Assembly (NCBI RefSeq): GCF_002179965.1
Contig: NZ_NGUQ01000007.1
Location: 1-64,000, forward strand
Direction: 5' to 3'
DNA length: 64,000 nucleotides
From: Pandoraea sp. PE-S2T-3
GTDB taxonomy: Bacteria > Pseudomonadota > Gammaproteobacteria > Burkholderiales > Burkholderiaceae
Made by a program: the position numbers and the translations under genes
The notes under the pieces: model-generated
Databases searched by the model: none
Seen by the model: only the letters and a program-made list of their open reading frames with translations
Told to the model about the DNA's origin: nothing
Shown here: positions 1-8,459 of the stretch, one piece after another
Numbering within the stretch: the stretch's first letter is position 1
How the letters are laid out: each line of letters opens with the position of its first letter

Positions 1-149
1 CGAAGGTGACGCAGCGCGACGCCAACGGTCTCACGCTGTTCCGCGTGCGCCTTGGCCCGTACGGCAAGCTCGACGAGATGAACCACGTGCGTCAACGCCT
101 GCAAGACGGCGGCTACGACACGGCAGTCATCCGTTTCACGAAGCAATGA
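1..149 (+). CDS. SPOR-domain protein, C-terminal end only (FtsN-like)
   Basis: The window opens inside this gene; only the last 48 codons (reading from base 3) are present. The peptide contains RVRLGPYGKLDEMNHVRQRL and ends VIRFTKQ, which matches the second half of a SPOR peptidoglycan-binding domain: a strand with a Gly-Pro-Tyr turn, a helix, and a last strand. SPOR proteins bind denuded septal glycan in the periplasm. In Burkholderiaceae a SPOR protein commonly sits beside dsbA, as here. The N-terminal part, expected to carry a membrane anchor, is outside the window, so FtsN itself cannot be told from another SPOR protein. Confidence 0.85.
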   Translation, partial: KVTQRDANGLTLFRVRLGPYGKLDEMNHVRQRLQDGGYDTAVIRFTKQ

Positions 150-157
150 ACGAACGC

Positions 158-193
158 AAGCGGCGTTGCGCCTGTCGCAACGCCGCTTGTTTT
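158..193 (+). terminator. Intrinsic terminator after the SPOR gene
   Basis: A nearly perfect stem pairs AAGCGGCGTTGCG (158-170) with CGCAACGCCGCTT (176-188) around a CCTGT loop, followed by GTTTT. It lies 8 bases past the SPOR stop codon and separates that gene from dsbA. Confidence 0.85.
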
Positions 194-429
194 CCGATCG
201 CCGAAGTCATGTGTCAAGCCGGTCGCGGGGGCATGCCGGTACAGCAAGTCATCGCAAAATGCCCCATCATGCGGGGAAATTTGGCACATTCGTCACGCTC
301 GACACGTTGAACCCGGCGGATGCCGCCCGGTCATACGCAGTGGCGAATATGCCTTAATCCGGGATATGGTTTCGTAGATGCGCCGCAACACCAGCGCCGG
401 CGCGCCTGCTTCACTCCTAAACAACGATC

Positions 430-1128
430 ATGAAAAAACTTCTTGGTGCCGTTCTGATTTCTTTCGGGTTTCTCTCGGGTGCGGCCGTTGCCTCGCCGGA
501 AGCCCCGGTCGCGGGGACCGACTATCTGACGATTCCGCAGCAACCGCTCACCGCGGGTGCCGGCAAAATCGAAGTGACCGAATTCTTCTGGTACGGCTGC
601 CCGCATTGCAATGCGCTCGAGCCGACGCTTGAAAAATGGGTCAAGGCGCAGGGCAAGGACGTCGTGTTCAAGCGCGTGCCGGTGGCCTTCCAGAGCCGCT
701 TTGAGCCGCATACGCGCATGTTCATTGCGCTGACCGCGCTGGGCAAGGAAGCCGAACTCACGCCGAAGGTCTTCAACGAAATCCACGTCAAGCACAACTA
801 CCTGCTGACCAAGGAATCGCAAGCCGACTTCCTCGCGCAGTTCGGCATCGACAAGACGGCTTACATCAACGCCTACGACGCCGCCGGCAAGCCCGCCATG
901 ATGCGCAAGGAAACGCCGGTCGAACTGGCCAACAAGGCCTGGCAGGACTACAAGATCGACGGTGTGCCGACGATTGCGATCCAGGGCAAGTACCTCGTCT
1001 CGCCGGCCACCTCGGGCGACGCGCTGCAAAAGGCCGGCAAGCCGGCCACGACCGAGCAGCAGACGTTCGACGCGGCCCTCAAGACGGCCGATTCGATCAT
1101 CAATCAGATCCGCGCGAAGAAGCTCTAA
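430..1128 (+). CDS. dsbA: Thiol:disulfide interchange protein DsbA
   Basis: A 232-aa periplasmic oxidoreductase that introduces disulfide bonds into exported proteins and is re-oxidised by DsbB. It starts with a typical signal peptide (MKKLL, a hydrophobic core, then an AVAS-type cleavage site near residue 22). The active site WYGCPHCN has Cys57 and Cys60, and the cis-proline loop GVPT lies at about residues 178-181. Length and motifs fit the betaproteobacterial DsbA family. The ATG at 430 is the only start that keeps the whole signal peptide; no strong Shine-Dalgarno is visible. An intrinsic terminator follows directly. Confidence 0.97.
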   Translation: MKKLLGAVLISFGFLSGAAVASPEAPVAGTDYLTIPQQPLTAGAGKIEVTEFFWYGCPHCNALEPTLEKWVKAQGKDVVFKRVPVAFQSRFEPHTRMFIALTALGKEAELTPKVFNEIHVKHNYLLTKESQADFLAQFGIDKTAYINAYDAAGKPAMMRKETPVELANKAWQDYKIDGVPTIAIQGKYLVSPATSGDALQKAGKPATTEQQTFDAALKTADSIINQIRAKKL

Positions 1129-1142
1129 GCTTCGCGCCTCAC

Positions 1143-1167
1143 AAAGCCCGGCTCCGGCCGGGCTTTT
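1143..1167 (+). terminator. Intrinsic terminator after dsbA
   Basis: AAAGCCCGGC (1143-1152) pairs with GCCGGGCTTT (1157-1166) around TCCG, followed by a short T run. The hairpin ends only 7 bases before the start codon of the next gene. Confidence 0.85.
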
Positions 1168-1173
1168 GCGTTC

Positions 1174-2016
1174 ATGGCGACACATACTGCATCACCGAAG
1201 GTCTTCATCACGGGCGCCTCCAGCGGGCTGGGCGAGGCGCTCACGCGGCATTACGCCGCCGAGGGCGCCATTCTCGGGCTGGTTGGACGGCGCGGCGACA
1301 AGCTCGCCGATCTGGCCGCCACGCTGCCGCATCCGCATGCCGTGCATTGCTATGCGCTCGACGTGCGCGATGCCATCGCATTGCGCGCCGCCGCCGAAGA
1401 CTTCATGTCGCGCCATGGCACGCCGGACATCGTGATCGCCAACGCCGGCATCAGCCACGGCGTGAACACCGAAGACCCCGCCGACCTGCCGCATTTTGCG
1501 TCCGTCATGGACACGAACTGGATGGCGATGGTCGCTACGTTCAGCCCGTTTGTCGGGCCCATGCGCGCGGTGAAACGTGGCGCGCTCGTGGGTATCGGCA
1601 GCGTGGCGGGCGTACGCGGTCTGCCCGGGCACGGCGCGTACAGCGCGTCGAAAGCCGCGGCGATGACGTATCTGGAAAGCCTGCGGGTGGAGCTCCGCGC
1701 CGACAAGGTCGCCGTGGTGACAATTGCGCCGGGCTACATTCGCACGCCGATGACCGACGGCAATCCGTTCCCGATGCCGTTCCTGATGGACGCCGACAAG
1801 TTCGCGCGCAAGGCCGCCGGTGCCATTGCGCGGCGCAAGCGCTTTGTCGTGCTGCCGTGGCAGATGGGCGTGGTGGCCTGCCTGCTGAAGTGCCTGCCGC
1901 GCTGGCTTTATGACATGGCGTTCGCCAAAGCCCCACGCAAGCCGCGTATGGCAGACCGGCAGAAAGCGGCGGATGACACGCAAGCCGCGTCGAAAACAGA
2001 CACCGATCCTTCCTGA
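1174..2016 (+). CDS. Short-chain dehydrogenase/reductase (SDR)
   Basis: A 280-aa classical SDR using NAD(P)H; the substrate is unknown. The Rossmann glycine motif GASSGLGEA is near residues 12-20, NAG near 90, and the catalytic YSASK lies about two thirds along, followed by the PGYIRTPM segment. The C-terminal 50 residues are longer than the SDR core and end in a charged, probably flexible tail. The start cannot be moved downstream because the glycine motif follows at once. The ATG sits just behind the dsbA terminator and lacks a clear ribosome-binding site, so expression may depend on read-through or on a promoter inside dsbA. Confidence 0.9.
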   Translation: MATHTASPKVFITGASSGLGEALTRHYAAEGAILGLVGRRGDKLADLAATLPHPHAVHCYALDVRDAIALRAAAEDFMSRHGTPDIVIANAGISHGVNTEDPADLPHFASVMDTNWMAMVATFSPFVGPMRAVKRGALVGIGSVAGVRGLPGHGAYSASKAAAMTYLESLRVELRADKVAVVTIAPGYIRTPMTDGNPFPMPFLMDADKFARKAAGAIARRKRFVVLPWQMGVVACLLKCLPRWLYDMAFAKAPRKPRMADRQKAADDTQAASKTDTDPS

Positions 2017-2301
2017 GCCAGCGCTCACACGCGGGCGCCGCCTTACACGGCTTGGCACGCGCCCCTCGCCTCTCCCCGCGTCCCATCCCTGAAACAGCCT
2101 CCCGCCAGCGGAATATTGACCCGTTGTGGTGCGTCGCGTACCTGCGCTAGAGTGGATAAGTCACTCAAACAGAGGTCACACACGGCGCACACACGTCACT
2201 GAACGGTTTTGCCGCCACCAGAGAGAGGCCATACCGGCGCGCGGATGCTGCCGGGTGAGGCTTCCAAGTGCGGCGCTCCCAACCAAGAGCAGGAGAGGCA
2301 C

Positions 2302-3621
2302 ATGCAGGCAACCCCCACCGGCACGCCGGTTATCGATCCGGCGCTGCGACGCAAGGCTGTGATCGGGTCTACGCTGGGCAACGCATTCGAGTGGTTCGAC
2401 TTCACCGTCTACGGCCTTTTCGCCGTCGTCATTGCAAAACTGTTCTTCCCTGCCGTCGACGACACCAACTCGTTGCTCGCGAGCGTGGCGTCACTCGGTG
2501 TCGCATTCTTCTTCCGCCCGATCGGCGGTATTGCTTTCGGTCTCTATGCCGATCACGCGGGCCGCAAATCGGCGCTGTCGGTCATGGTGCTGCTCATGGC
2601 GCTGGGCACCGGCCTGATCGGTATCGCCCCGACCTACGCGACCATCGGCTTTGCAGCGCCGCTGCTGATTCTGCTTGCACGGGTGATTCAGGGCTTCTCC
2701 GCCGGGGGTGAATTCGGCGGCTCGACGGCCATGCTGATCGAGTTTTCGCCGCCGCACCTGCGTGGCTTCTACGGCAGCTTCCAGATGTGCTCGCAAGCGC
2801 TGGCCGTCGCACTCGCCGGGCTGTGCGCGTATCTGCTCAACACGGGGCTGACGAAAGAAGCGCTGGAATCGTGGGGCTGGCGTCTGCCGTTCCTGTTCGG
2901 GATTCTGATCGGTCCGGTGGGTTTCTACATTCGCCGCCGCATGACGGAATCGCCGGAGTTCCTCGCCTACGCCGCCGTGCGTGAACCCACGCGCCGCACG
3001 CCGCTCGCTGAAGTGTTCGCGAACCACTATCGCTCGCTGATCGCCGGCTTCGGTCTGACGGTGGCTGCAACGACGTCGTTCTACGTCACGCTGATTTACA
3101 CGCCGATTTACGCGGTGAAGCAACTCGGTCTGTCGCAGGGTGCGGCGAGCTTGTCGACGTTTGTCGCCGCCATGCTGATCGCGTTCATGTGCCCGCTCAC
3201 GGGCTGGATCTCGGATCGCGTGGGCCGCAAGCCGCTGATTCTGCTGTTCGTGCTGCTCTATGGGCTGGTGTCGTTCTGGATGTTCACGCGTCTGCACGGT
3301 GCGCCGTCGATGGGCAACTTGCTGCTCGCGCAGATTCTGCCGGCCGTTTGCATGGGCTTCGTGTGGGGTGCGTTCCCGACGGCCGTCACCGAGGTGTTTC
3401 CGGTGGGTGTGCGCTCGACGGGTGTGTCGATTCTCTACAACGTGTCGGTCATGCTCTTCGGTGGTCTGGCGCCGTTCTGGATCACCTACCTGATCAAGGC
3501 GACGCAAAACGAGCTGGCCCCGGCGTACTACATCCTGCTTACCGTGGCGATCAGCCTCGTCACGTACGGACTGCTCGGCCGTGATGGCCGTCACATTCCG
3601 TCGGCAGCACAGCACGCTTGA
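2302..3621 (+). CDS. MHS-family MFS transporter
   Basis: A 439-aa major facilitator protein with about 12 membrane helices. GNAFEWFDFTVYG at the start, the loop DHAGRKSALS, IQGFSAGGEFGGS, and the central GWRLPFLFG...RRRMTESPEF are hallmarks of the metabolite:H+ symporter group (relatives of ProP, KgtP and citrate permeases). The transported compound is probably an organic acid or compatible solute and cannot be told from sequence alone. Start 2302 was chosen because AGGAGAGG lies just upstream; an in-frame extension back to 2209 is possible but not membrane-like. The gene stands alone, with an intrinsic terminator behind it. Confidence 0.93.
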   Translation: MQATPTGTPVIDPALRRKAVIGSTLGNAFEWFDFTVYGLFAVVIAKLFFPAVDDTNSLLASVASLGVAFFFRPIGGIAFGLYADHAGRKSALSVMVLLMALGTGLIGIAPTYATIGFAAPLLILLARVIQGFSAGGEFGGSTAMLIEFSPPHLRGFYGSFQMCSQALAVALAGLCAYLLNTGLTKEALESWGWRLPFLFGILIGPVGFYIRRRMTESPEFLAYAAVREPTRRTPLAEVFANHYRSLIAGFGLTVAATTSFYVTLIYTPIYAVKQLGLSQGAASLSTFVAAMLIAFMCPLTGWISDRVGRKPLILLFVLLYGLVSFWMFTRLHGAPSMGNLLLAQILPAVCMGFVWGAFPTAVTEVFPVGVRSTGVSILYNVSVMLFGGLAPFWITYLIKATQNELAPAYYILLTVAISLVTYGLLGRDGRHIPSAAQHA

Positions 3622-3683
3622 TTGCCGCCAACGCGATGCCAGCGCCGCCACTGCGATGACTGACATGCGTTGTCGACCCGATA

Positions 3684-3720
3684 CCCCGCTCTCGCGCCCG
3701 CGACAGCGGGGTTTTCTTTT
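3684..3720 (+). terminator. Intrinsic terminator after the MHS transporter
   Basis: CCCCGCT (3684-3690) pairs with AGCGGGG (3705-3711), followed by TTTTCTTTT. It overlaps a possible TTG start of the next gene, which argues for the ATG at 3762 instead. Confidence 0.8.
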
Positions 3721-3761
3721 TGGCCGCCGCAACGGCGCCCGGCACTGAGACGTCTGCCCCC

Positions 3762-4658
3762 ATGTTCGAGTATCAGGATTGGCTGCCCTTCAAGTTTGCG
3801 TCGGCGCGACTGGATGGGAAGGTTCACGAGCGCACCGCCATCTTTATCGAGGCAACGCTGGCCGCGACCGGTCAGCGGGTGCGCTTTCAATGGGATACGG
3901 GGGCGCCGGCGAACCTGCTCTATGGGCGAGCCGCCGGTCCGGTGCTGGGTGTGGCTGACGATGCGTTGTCGACTTCATCCGCTGCATCGACCTCGTTGAC
4001 CTCATCCACGCTACCCACGGAAATGGCGCTTATCTTCGACAGTGGACTGCGCATGCAAGTCCCGTTCGAAGCTCGGCCCACACTGGGAAGTGCGCCGCGC
4101 TCGCCGGATGAGCCCCCGTTGATCGGCACGCTCGGCTACGCGTTCACGCGTGGGATGGCTATTGCAATCGACTATCGCGAGCAACGGATTTACTGGCTTA
4201 ACCCGGAGCAAACGGACGCATTGATCTCGCGTTGGCCGGCACATTTCTCGCAATACCGGGAAAGCGCGGGCAGCCTGCGCGACAAGATTCTGGTGGACTA
4301 CGCCGCCCCGGCCTTCAGCGGGCTGGCGATTTTCGATACGGGGAGCAGCATGTTCGAGCTGGTGGTGCCGCCGGATCAATGGGCCTTGATCCCGGACACC
4401 GCCACGGCCGACGACCGGCCCGTGCCGATTACGGTGCCTGCGTGGGGGAATCCGCTGGTGATGCTGCCCAAACGCACCGACCTTGCACTGACGGTCGGCA
4501 GACACCCGGTGCATGTAACGCTGGCCTACACGTTGCGCGACGACGATCGCATGGCCCCGACGATTGGCAACGCGCCTTTCCTCGACCATATCGTGGTGAT
4601 CGATACCGTAGGAAAACGCTTCGGCGTGTTGCCACGCCATCGAGGCAATTCAGAATGA
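3762..4658 (+). CDS. Putative two-lobed retropepsin-like aspartic protease
   Basis: A 298-aa protein without a signal peptide or membrane segment. It contains two aspartic-protease-like motifs: FQWDTGAP (Asp45) and IFDTGSS (Asp192). Each is followed by a similar block, an Ile-Gly segment and then a strand with Asp (IGTLGY..AIDYREQRIYW after the first; TIGNAPF..VIDTVGKRFGV after the second). This looks like an internal duplication of a retropepsin-type fold, giving a pepsin-like two-lobed enzyme in one short chain. Proteolytic activity is inferred only from these motifs. Start 3762 is preferred over TTG at 3720, which lies within the preceding terminator. It is transcribed alone, converging on the MBL gene. 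Confidence 0.7.
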   Translation: MFEYQDWLPFKFASARLDGKVHERTAIFIEATLAATGQRVRFQWDTGAPANLLYGRAAGPVLGVADDALSTSSAASTSLTSSTLPTEMALIFDSGLRMQVPFEARPTLGSAPRSPDEPPLIGTLGYAFTRGMAIAIDYREQRIYWLNPEQTDALISRWPAHFSQYRESAGSLRDKILVDYAAPAFSGLAIFDTGSSMFELVVPPDQWALIPDTATADDRPVPITVPAWGNPLVMLPKRTDLALTVGRHPVHVTLAYTLRDDDRMAPTIGNAPFLDHIVVIDTVGKRFGVLPRHRGNSE

Positions 4659-4660
4659 TC

Positions 4661-4692
4661 TGAAGCGACGCGATCATGGTCGCGTCGCTTCA
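4661..4692. terminator. Bidirectional hairpin between convergent genes
   Basis: A perfect 13-bp stem, TGAAGCGACGCGA (4661-4673) with its complement at 4680-4692, and a TCATGG loop, sits between two converging coding regions. There is no long T tract, but position and symmetry fit a shared terminator. Confidence 0.7.
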
Positions 4693-4698
4693 TGCGTG

Positions 4699-5790
4699 TC
4701 ACGCCGGCGAGAATCGCCACACGCCTTTCTCGTCGCGCGCGCGCTTGAGTTCACCCTTGCGCCAGAGCATGTGCAAATGCGCCAGCGCCTCGCCCATGGC
4801 GAACGTGGTCTGGTGCGCATCGAGCTTGCGGTGGAACATGATCGGCACGATGTCGCCCGCGCTTTGCGGCGACTTGGCGCACGCCGCGCGCACTTCCTGC
4901 AAACGGGCGTCGTGGTGATCGCGAAGTTGCCGGATACGCGTATGCAAACCGGTGAACGGGCGGCCATGCGACGGCAGCACGAGGCAGTCTTCCGGCAGAT
5001 CGAGATACACGCCCAGCGAATCGAGGAATAGTTGCAGCGAGTTGGCCTCGGGCTCGATGTCGAACACGCTGACGTTGGTCGAGATGCGCGGCAGCACCAT
5101 GTCGCCGGAAATCAGCACGTTGTGCTGTTCGCTGTACAACGCCATGTGTTCCGGCGAATGCCCGAACCCGGCAATCATGCGCCAGTCGCTGCCACCGATG
5201 CGCAACGTGTCGCCATCGCGCAAACGGTAGAAGCGCGACGGCACTTCGGGCACGAGATCGCTGAAGTAGGTCTTGCGATGGCGAATCTGATCGATCATCG
5301 CTTCGTCGGCGAGGCCATGCGCGATGAAGTGCGCCACGGCAAATTCGCCGCCGGCGTTCGAGCTGTTGTTGTTATCGCCCGACGACATCAACCGGCCCCA
5401 CGCGTAGTCGCCCTGCGACATCGCGAGGCGGGCGTCCCAGCGCTGCTTGTCGCCGCCCTTGCAGATCCAGTGCGCGAGGCCGAGGTGATCGGGGTGGCAA
5501 TGCGTGACGAGCACACGCAGCACCGGCTCGCCGCCGAGCGAGGTGTCGAACACCTGCTCCCAGTACGCCTTGATTTGCGGATGCGTGATGCCGCAATCGA
5601 CAACCGTCCAGCCTTTGACGCCGTCCACTTCGTCGCGCAGCAGCCACAGATTGATGTGATCGAGCACAAACGGCAGCGGCATGCGCACCCAGAAGACGCC
5701 CGGCACGACTTCATGCACGGTGCCGCCGTCGGGCAGGAGTTCACCAAAGGGGTAATTCAGTTGTTGTTCGAGGGCATTCACGGGGGCCAC
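4699..5790 (-). CDS. MBL-fold metallo-hydrolase
   Basis: A 363-aa metallo-beta-lactamase-fold hydrolase. The metal site THCHPDHLG (HxHxDH) lies near residues 110-118, with further ligands likely at VVDCG, GFGHSPEHM and the LPSHG segment. The C-terminal third is helical, as in long-chain MBL thiolesterase or RNase-Z-like enzymes. The substrate is unknown. It is divergent from liuR, and the intergenic region holds a LiuR-type palindrome placed between a possible TTTACG -35 and TATGCA -10 with a 19-bp spacer, typical of MerR-controlled promoters. A role in acyl-CoA or leucine breakdown is therefore plausible. Confidence 0.88.
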   Translation of the reverse strand: MAPVNALEQQLNYPFGELLPDGGTVHEVVPGVFWVRMPLPFVLDHINLWLLRDEVDGVKGWTVVDCGITHPQIKAYWEQVFDTSLGGEPVLRVLVTHCHPDHLGLAHWICKGGDKQRWDARLAMSQGDYAWGRLMSSGDNNNSSNAGGEFAVAHFIAHGLADEAMIDQIRHRKTYFSDLVPEVPSRFYRLRDGDTLRIGGSDWRMIAGFGHSPEHMALYSEQHNVLISGDMVLPRISTNVSVFDIEPEANSLQLFLDSLGVYLDLPEDCLVLPSHGRPFTGLHTRIRQLRDHHDARLQEVRAACAKSPQSAGDIVPIMFHRKLDAHQTTFAMGEALAHLHMLWRKGELKRARDEKGVWRFSPA

Positions 5791-5855
5791 GCTCCAGATG
5801 GGCTTGTTCTGTTGTTCTTGAAGTAGACGCCGTCACCGATTGCATACGATGCAAC

Positions 5856-5871
5856 TTGACGCTAACGTAAA
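5856..5871. promoter_or_regulatory. Candidate LiuR operator A in the MBL/liuR divergent promoter
   Basis: TTGACGCTAACGTAAA differs from the perfect palindrome at 6446-6461 at two positions. On the minus strand it forms the spacer of a TTTACG-19 bp-TATGCA promoter for the MBL gene. MerR regulators typically bind such elongated spacers. Assignment to LiuR is by position and similarity among three sites. Confidence 0.65.
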
Positions 5872-5931
5872 CGGCAATTCTATCTGCAATGGTAAGCGCC
5901 CGCTTAAACGTCGCAGCCGCGCCATCGTCAT

Positions 5932-5961
5932 GCATAGCCACGCATAGTCACGGATAGCCAC
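5932..5961. repeat. Three 10-bp tandem repeats before liuR
   Basis: GCATAGCCAC, GCATAGTCAC and GGATAGCCAC follow each other directly, ending 9 bases before the liuR start codon, in the place where a ribosome-binding site would be expected. No function is evident. Confidence 0.75.
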
Positions 5962-5970
5962 GCCCACACC

Positions 5971-6423
5971 ATGTCTGCCAACCCGATGCTGACTTACACG
6001 ATTACCGACCTCGCCCGCGAGTTCGACATTACGCCCCGGGCGATCCGCTTCTACGAAGATCAGGGGCTGCTCACGCCCGCCCGCGAAGGCCCCGGCGGAC
6101 GCCATCGCGTCTACACCGGTCAGGACCGCACGCGCCTGAAGCTCACCCTGCGCGGCAAGCGGCTCGGCCTGACGCTGTCCGAGATCAAGACGATTCTCGA
6201 TCTCTACGAATCGCCCAAAGACACCGTGCCGCAGCTCAAGGTGTTTCTGGAAACGCTCTCTCAGCACCGCGAAGTTCTCGAACAACAACTCGAAGACCTC
6301 CACGCCACGCTCGACGAAGTCTCCCAGCACGAGGCGCAATGTCTGGCACTGCTCGAGGCGGCCGGAGAATCGGCACCGCCCGCCCTCGCGCGCCGTGTGA
6401 AGGTGCCGGCGACCTCGCATTAA
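5971..6423 (+). CDS. liuR: MerR-family regulator, LiuR type
   Basis: A 150-aa MerR-type transcription factor. The N-terminal winged helix reads YTITDLAREFDITPRAIRFY, then EDQGLLTP and GRHRVYT, followed by a long coiled-coil dimerisation helix around LSEIKTILDLY to LEQQLEDLHATLDEV. No cysteine-rich metal site is present, which fits the branched-chain acyl-CoA type rather than metal sensors. LiuR proteins control leucine/isovalerate catabolism in proteobacteria, and the following genes are exactly that pathway. ATG 5971 is used; ATG 5986 is an in-frame alternative just before the HTH. Confidence 0.9.
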   Translation: MSANPMLTYTITDLAREFDITPRAIRFYEDQGLLTPAREGPGGRHRVYTGQDRTRLKLTLRGKRLGLTLSEIKTILDLYESPKDTVPQLKVFLETLSQHREVLEQQLEDLHATLDEVSQHEAQCLALLEAAGESAPPALARRVKVPATSH

Positions 6424-6445
6424 TCTGGAAAGTCCCTACTTTACG

Positions 6446-6461
6446 TTTACGTTAACGTAAA
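6446..6461. promoter_or_regulatory. Candidate LiuR operator B before the thioesterase/liu genes
   Basis: TTTACGTTAACGTAAA is a perfect 16-bp palindrome. It overlaps a second copy of ACTTTACGT/ACGTAAAGT arms reaching from 6438 to 6463. It sits 41 bases before the thioesterase start codon and directly after liuR. It is the best of the three similar sites in the window. Confidence 0.75.
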
Positions 6462-6502
6462 GTAGTATTTGCCGATCTGTGGTCTTGAAGCCGCCTATCG
6501 CC

Positions 6503-6958
6503 ATGAACGTTTCCGTCTCCCATGCCGCGCCGCTCGACGATGCCGTCGCCGCGAAAATTCGCGCCAGTTTCGATGCGCAAGGCGTAATGACCCATTGGGG
6601 CGCACAAATCACGCATTTGACCGACGGTCACTGCGAGATCACGCTGCCTTTCTCGGACAAGGTCAACCAGCAGCACGGCTTCTTCCACGGCGGCGTCATC
6701 GGCGCGATCGCCGACTCCGCAGGCGGCTACGCCGGTTACACGCGCATTTCGCCGGAACACGAGCTGGTCACTGCCGAATACAAGCTGAACATTCTCGCGC
6801 CGGGCAAGGGCGATACACTGGTCGGACGCGGTCAGGTCGTCAAAGCCGGGCGCTCGCTCATCGTCGCGACCGCCGAACTCTTCGCCATCGACGGCGGCAA
6901 ATGGACGCTGTGCGCACTCATGCAGCAAACGCTGTTCGTGCTGCCGCCCACGCGCTGA
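6503..6958 (+). CDS. Hotdog-fold thioesterase (PaaI family)
   Basis: A 151-aa single-domain hotdog protein. The PaaI signature HGGVIGAIADSAGGYA lies near residues 57-72, and the downstream strands (VTAEYKLNILAP, GRSLIVATAELF) complete the fold. Such enzymes release CoA from acyl- or aryl-CoA esters; here the context suggests relief of accumulated branched-chain acyl-CoA. ATG 6503 is preferred to an in-frame GTG at 6479 because it leaves a normal leader after the LiuR-type palindrome. It is probably the first gene of the liu transcript. Confidence 0.88.
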   Translation: MNVSVSHAAPLDDAVAAKIRASFDAQGVMTHWGAQITHLTDGHCEITLPFSDKVNQQHGFFHGGVIGAIADSAGGYAGYTRISPEHELVTAEYKLNILAPGKGDTLVGRGQVVKAGRSLIVATAELFAIDGGKWTLCALMQQTLFVLPPTR

Positions 6959-6985
6959 TGACGGCTCGGGCGGCCCTGCTGGACG

Positions 6986-7039
6986 TCGCTTAGTTCGCTT
7001 ACGTCGCTTACGTCGCTTACATCGATTAGGTCGATTACG
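6986..7039. repeat. Six 9-bp tandem repeats upstream of liuA
   Basis: Units TCGCTTAGT, TCGCTTACG, TCGCTTACG, TCGCTTACA, TCGATTAGG and TCGATTACG follow without gaps in the 189-bp thioesterase-liuA spacer. The unit resembles half of the LiuR-type palindrome only weakly (TTACG). Confidence 0.85.
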
Positions 7040-7147
7040 TCGCGCCCACGCCGCCGCAACCTGCCGAATACTGCATTAGAAGCTACCCAACACCACCCCG
7101 AACATAAGCGCGAGCCACGAGCCACGCGCCCCTCTGGAGACTGCCTC

Positions 7148-8329
7148 ATGACTATGCTGCCCGGCCTCAACTTCATGCTCGGCGAAGACCTGGACATGCT
7201 GCGCGATTCGGTCGCGAACTTCGCGGCGAAAGAAATCGCACCGCGTGCCGCCGAAGTCGACCGCACCGACCAATTCCCGATGGACCTCTGGCGCAAGATG
7301 GGCGACCTCGGCGTGCTCGGCATGACGGTCTCGGAAGAGTACGGCGGTGCCAACATGGGCTACGTCGCGCACATGATCGCGATGGAAGAAATCTCGCGCG
7401 CCTCGGCGTCGGTCGGCCTGTCGTACGGCGCCCACTCGAATCTGTGCGTGAACCAGATTCACCGCAACGGCACGGCCGCCCAAAAGGCGAAGTACCTGCC
7501 GAAGCTGGTCTCGGGCGAACACGTCGGCGCACTGGCCATGAGCGAACCGAATGCCGGCTCGGACGTGGTGAGCATGAAGCTGCGCGCGGAAAAACGCGGC
7601 GACCGCTACGTGCTCAACGGCACCAAGATGTGGATCACCAACGGCCCGGACTGCGACACGCTGGTGGTCTACGGCAAGACCGACCCGGAAGCGGGCGCAC
7701 GCGGCATGACGGCGTTCATCGTCGAAAAGGGCATGAAGGGCTTCTCGGTCGCGCAAAAGCTCGACAAGCTCGGCATGCGCGGCTCGCACACGGGCGAACT
7801 GGTCTTCGAGAACGTGGAAGTGCCGGAAGAGAACGTGCTGGGTCAGGTCGGCGGCGGCGTGAAGGTGCTGATGAGCGGTCTGGACTATGAGCGCGCCGTG
7901 CTCGCCGGCGGCCCGCTGGGCATCATGCAGGCCGCCATGGACGTGGTGGTGCCTTACATCCACGACCGCAAGCAGTTCGGTCAGTCGATCGGTGAATTCC
8001 AGCTCATTCAGGGCAAGGTCGCCGACATGTACACGATTCTGCAAGCCAGCCGCGCGTATCTGTACGCGGTGGGCCGCCAGCTCGATTCGCTGGGCAGCGA
8101 TCACGTGCGTCAGGTCCGCAAAGACTGCGCCGGCGTGATTCTCTACACGGCGGAAAAGGCCACGTGGATGGCCGGCGAAGCGATCCAGATTCTGGGCGGC
8201 AACGGCTACATCAACGAATACCCGGTCGGGCGCCTGTGGCGCGACGCGAAGCTCTACGAGATCGGCGCCGGCACGTCGGAGATCCGCCGCATGCTGATCG
8301 GCCGCGAGCTGTTCGCGGAAACCATGTAA
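7148..8329 (+). CDS. liuA: Isovaleryl-CoA dehydrogenase
   Basis: A 393-aa FAD-dependent acyl-CoA dehydrogenase oxidising isovaleryl-CoA to 3-methylcrotonyl-CoA, the first dedicated step of leucine breakdown. The acyl-CoA dehydrogenase blocks are in order: [21 protein letters not shown], and the C-terminal [20 protein letters not shown]. The glutamate in [11 protein letters not shown] (Glu248) is in the position used by isovaleryl-CoA dehydrogenases, while most relatives place the catalytic base near GGNGY; this supports the substrate call. CTGGAGACTGCCTC before the ATG gives a plausible ribosome-binding site. Confidence 0.95.
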   Translation: MTMLPGLNFMLGEDLDMLRDSVANFAAKEIAPRAAEVDRTDQFPMDLWRKMGDLGVLGMTVSEEYGGANMGYVAHMIAMEEISRASASVGLSYGAHSNLCVNQIHRNGTAAQKAKYLPKLVSGEHVGALAMSEPNAGSDVVSMKLRAEKRGDRYVLNGTKMWITNGPDCDTLVVYGKTDPEAGARGMTAFIVEKGMKGFSVAQKLDKLGMRGSHTGELVFENVEVPEENVLGQVGGGVKVLMSGLDYERAVLAGGPLGIMQAAMDVVVPYIHDRKQFGQSIGEFQLIQGKVADMYTILQASRAYLYAVGRQLDSLGSDHVRQVRKDCAGVILYTAEKATWMAGEAIQILGGNGYINEYPVGRLWRDAKLYEIGAGTSEIRRMLIGRELFAETM

Positions 8330-8459
8330 AAGGCGCATGTAACACGCGGAAATTCACGCAATATCAGGGAGATAGCAAGGGCGACGCCATATCGATACGG
8401 GGGCAGACCGGAAGGCTACAATCAGCCGGAGATCGCCCCCTGCGCCCTTCCCGACCGGT

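Noticed and set aside
5971-6423. The MerR protein as a metal sensor
   Set aside because: It lacks the Cys pairs of metal-sensing MerR proteins and sits among leucine degradation genes.
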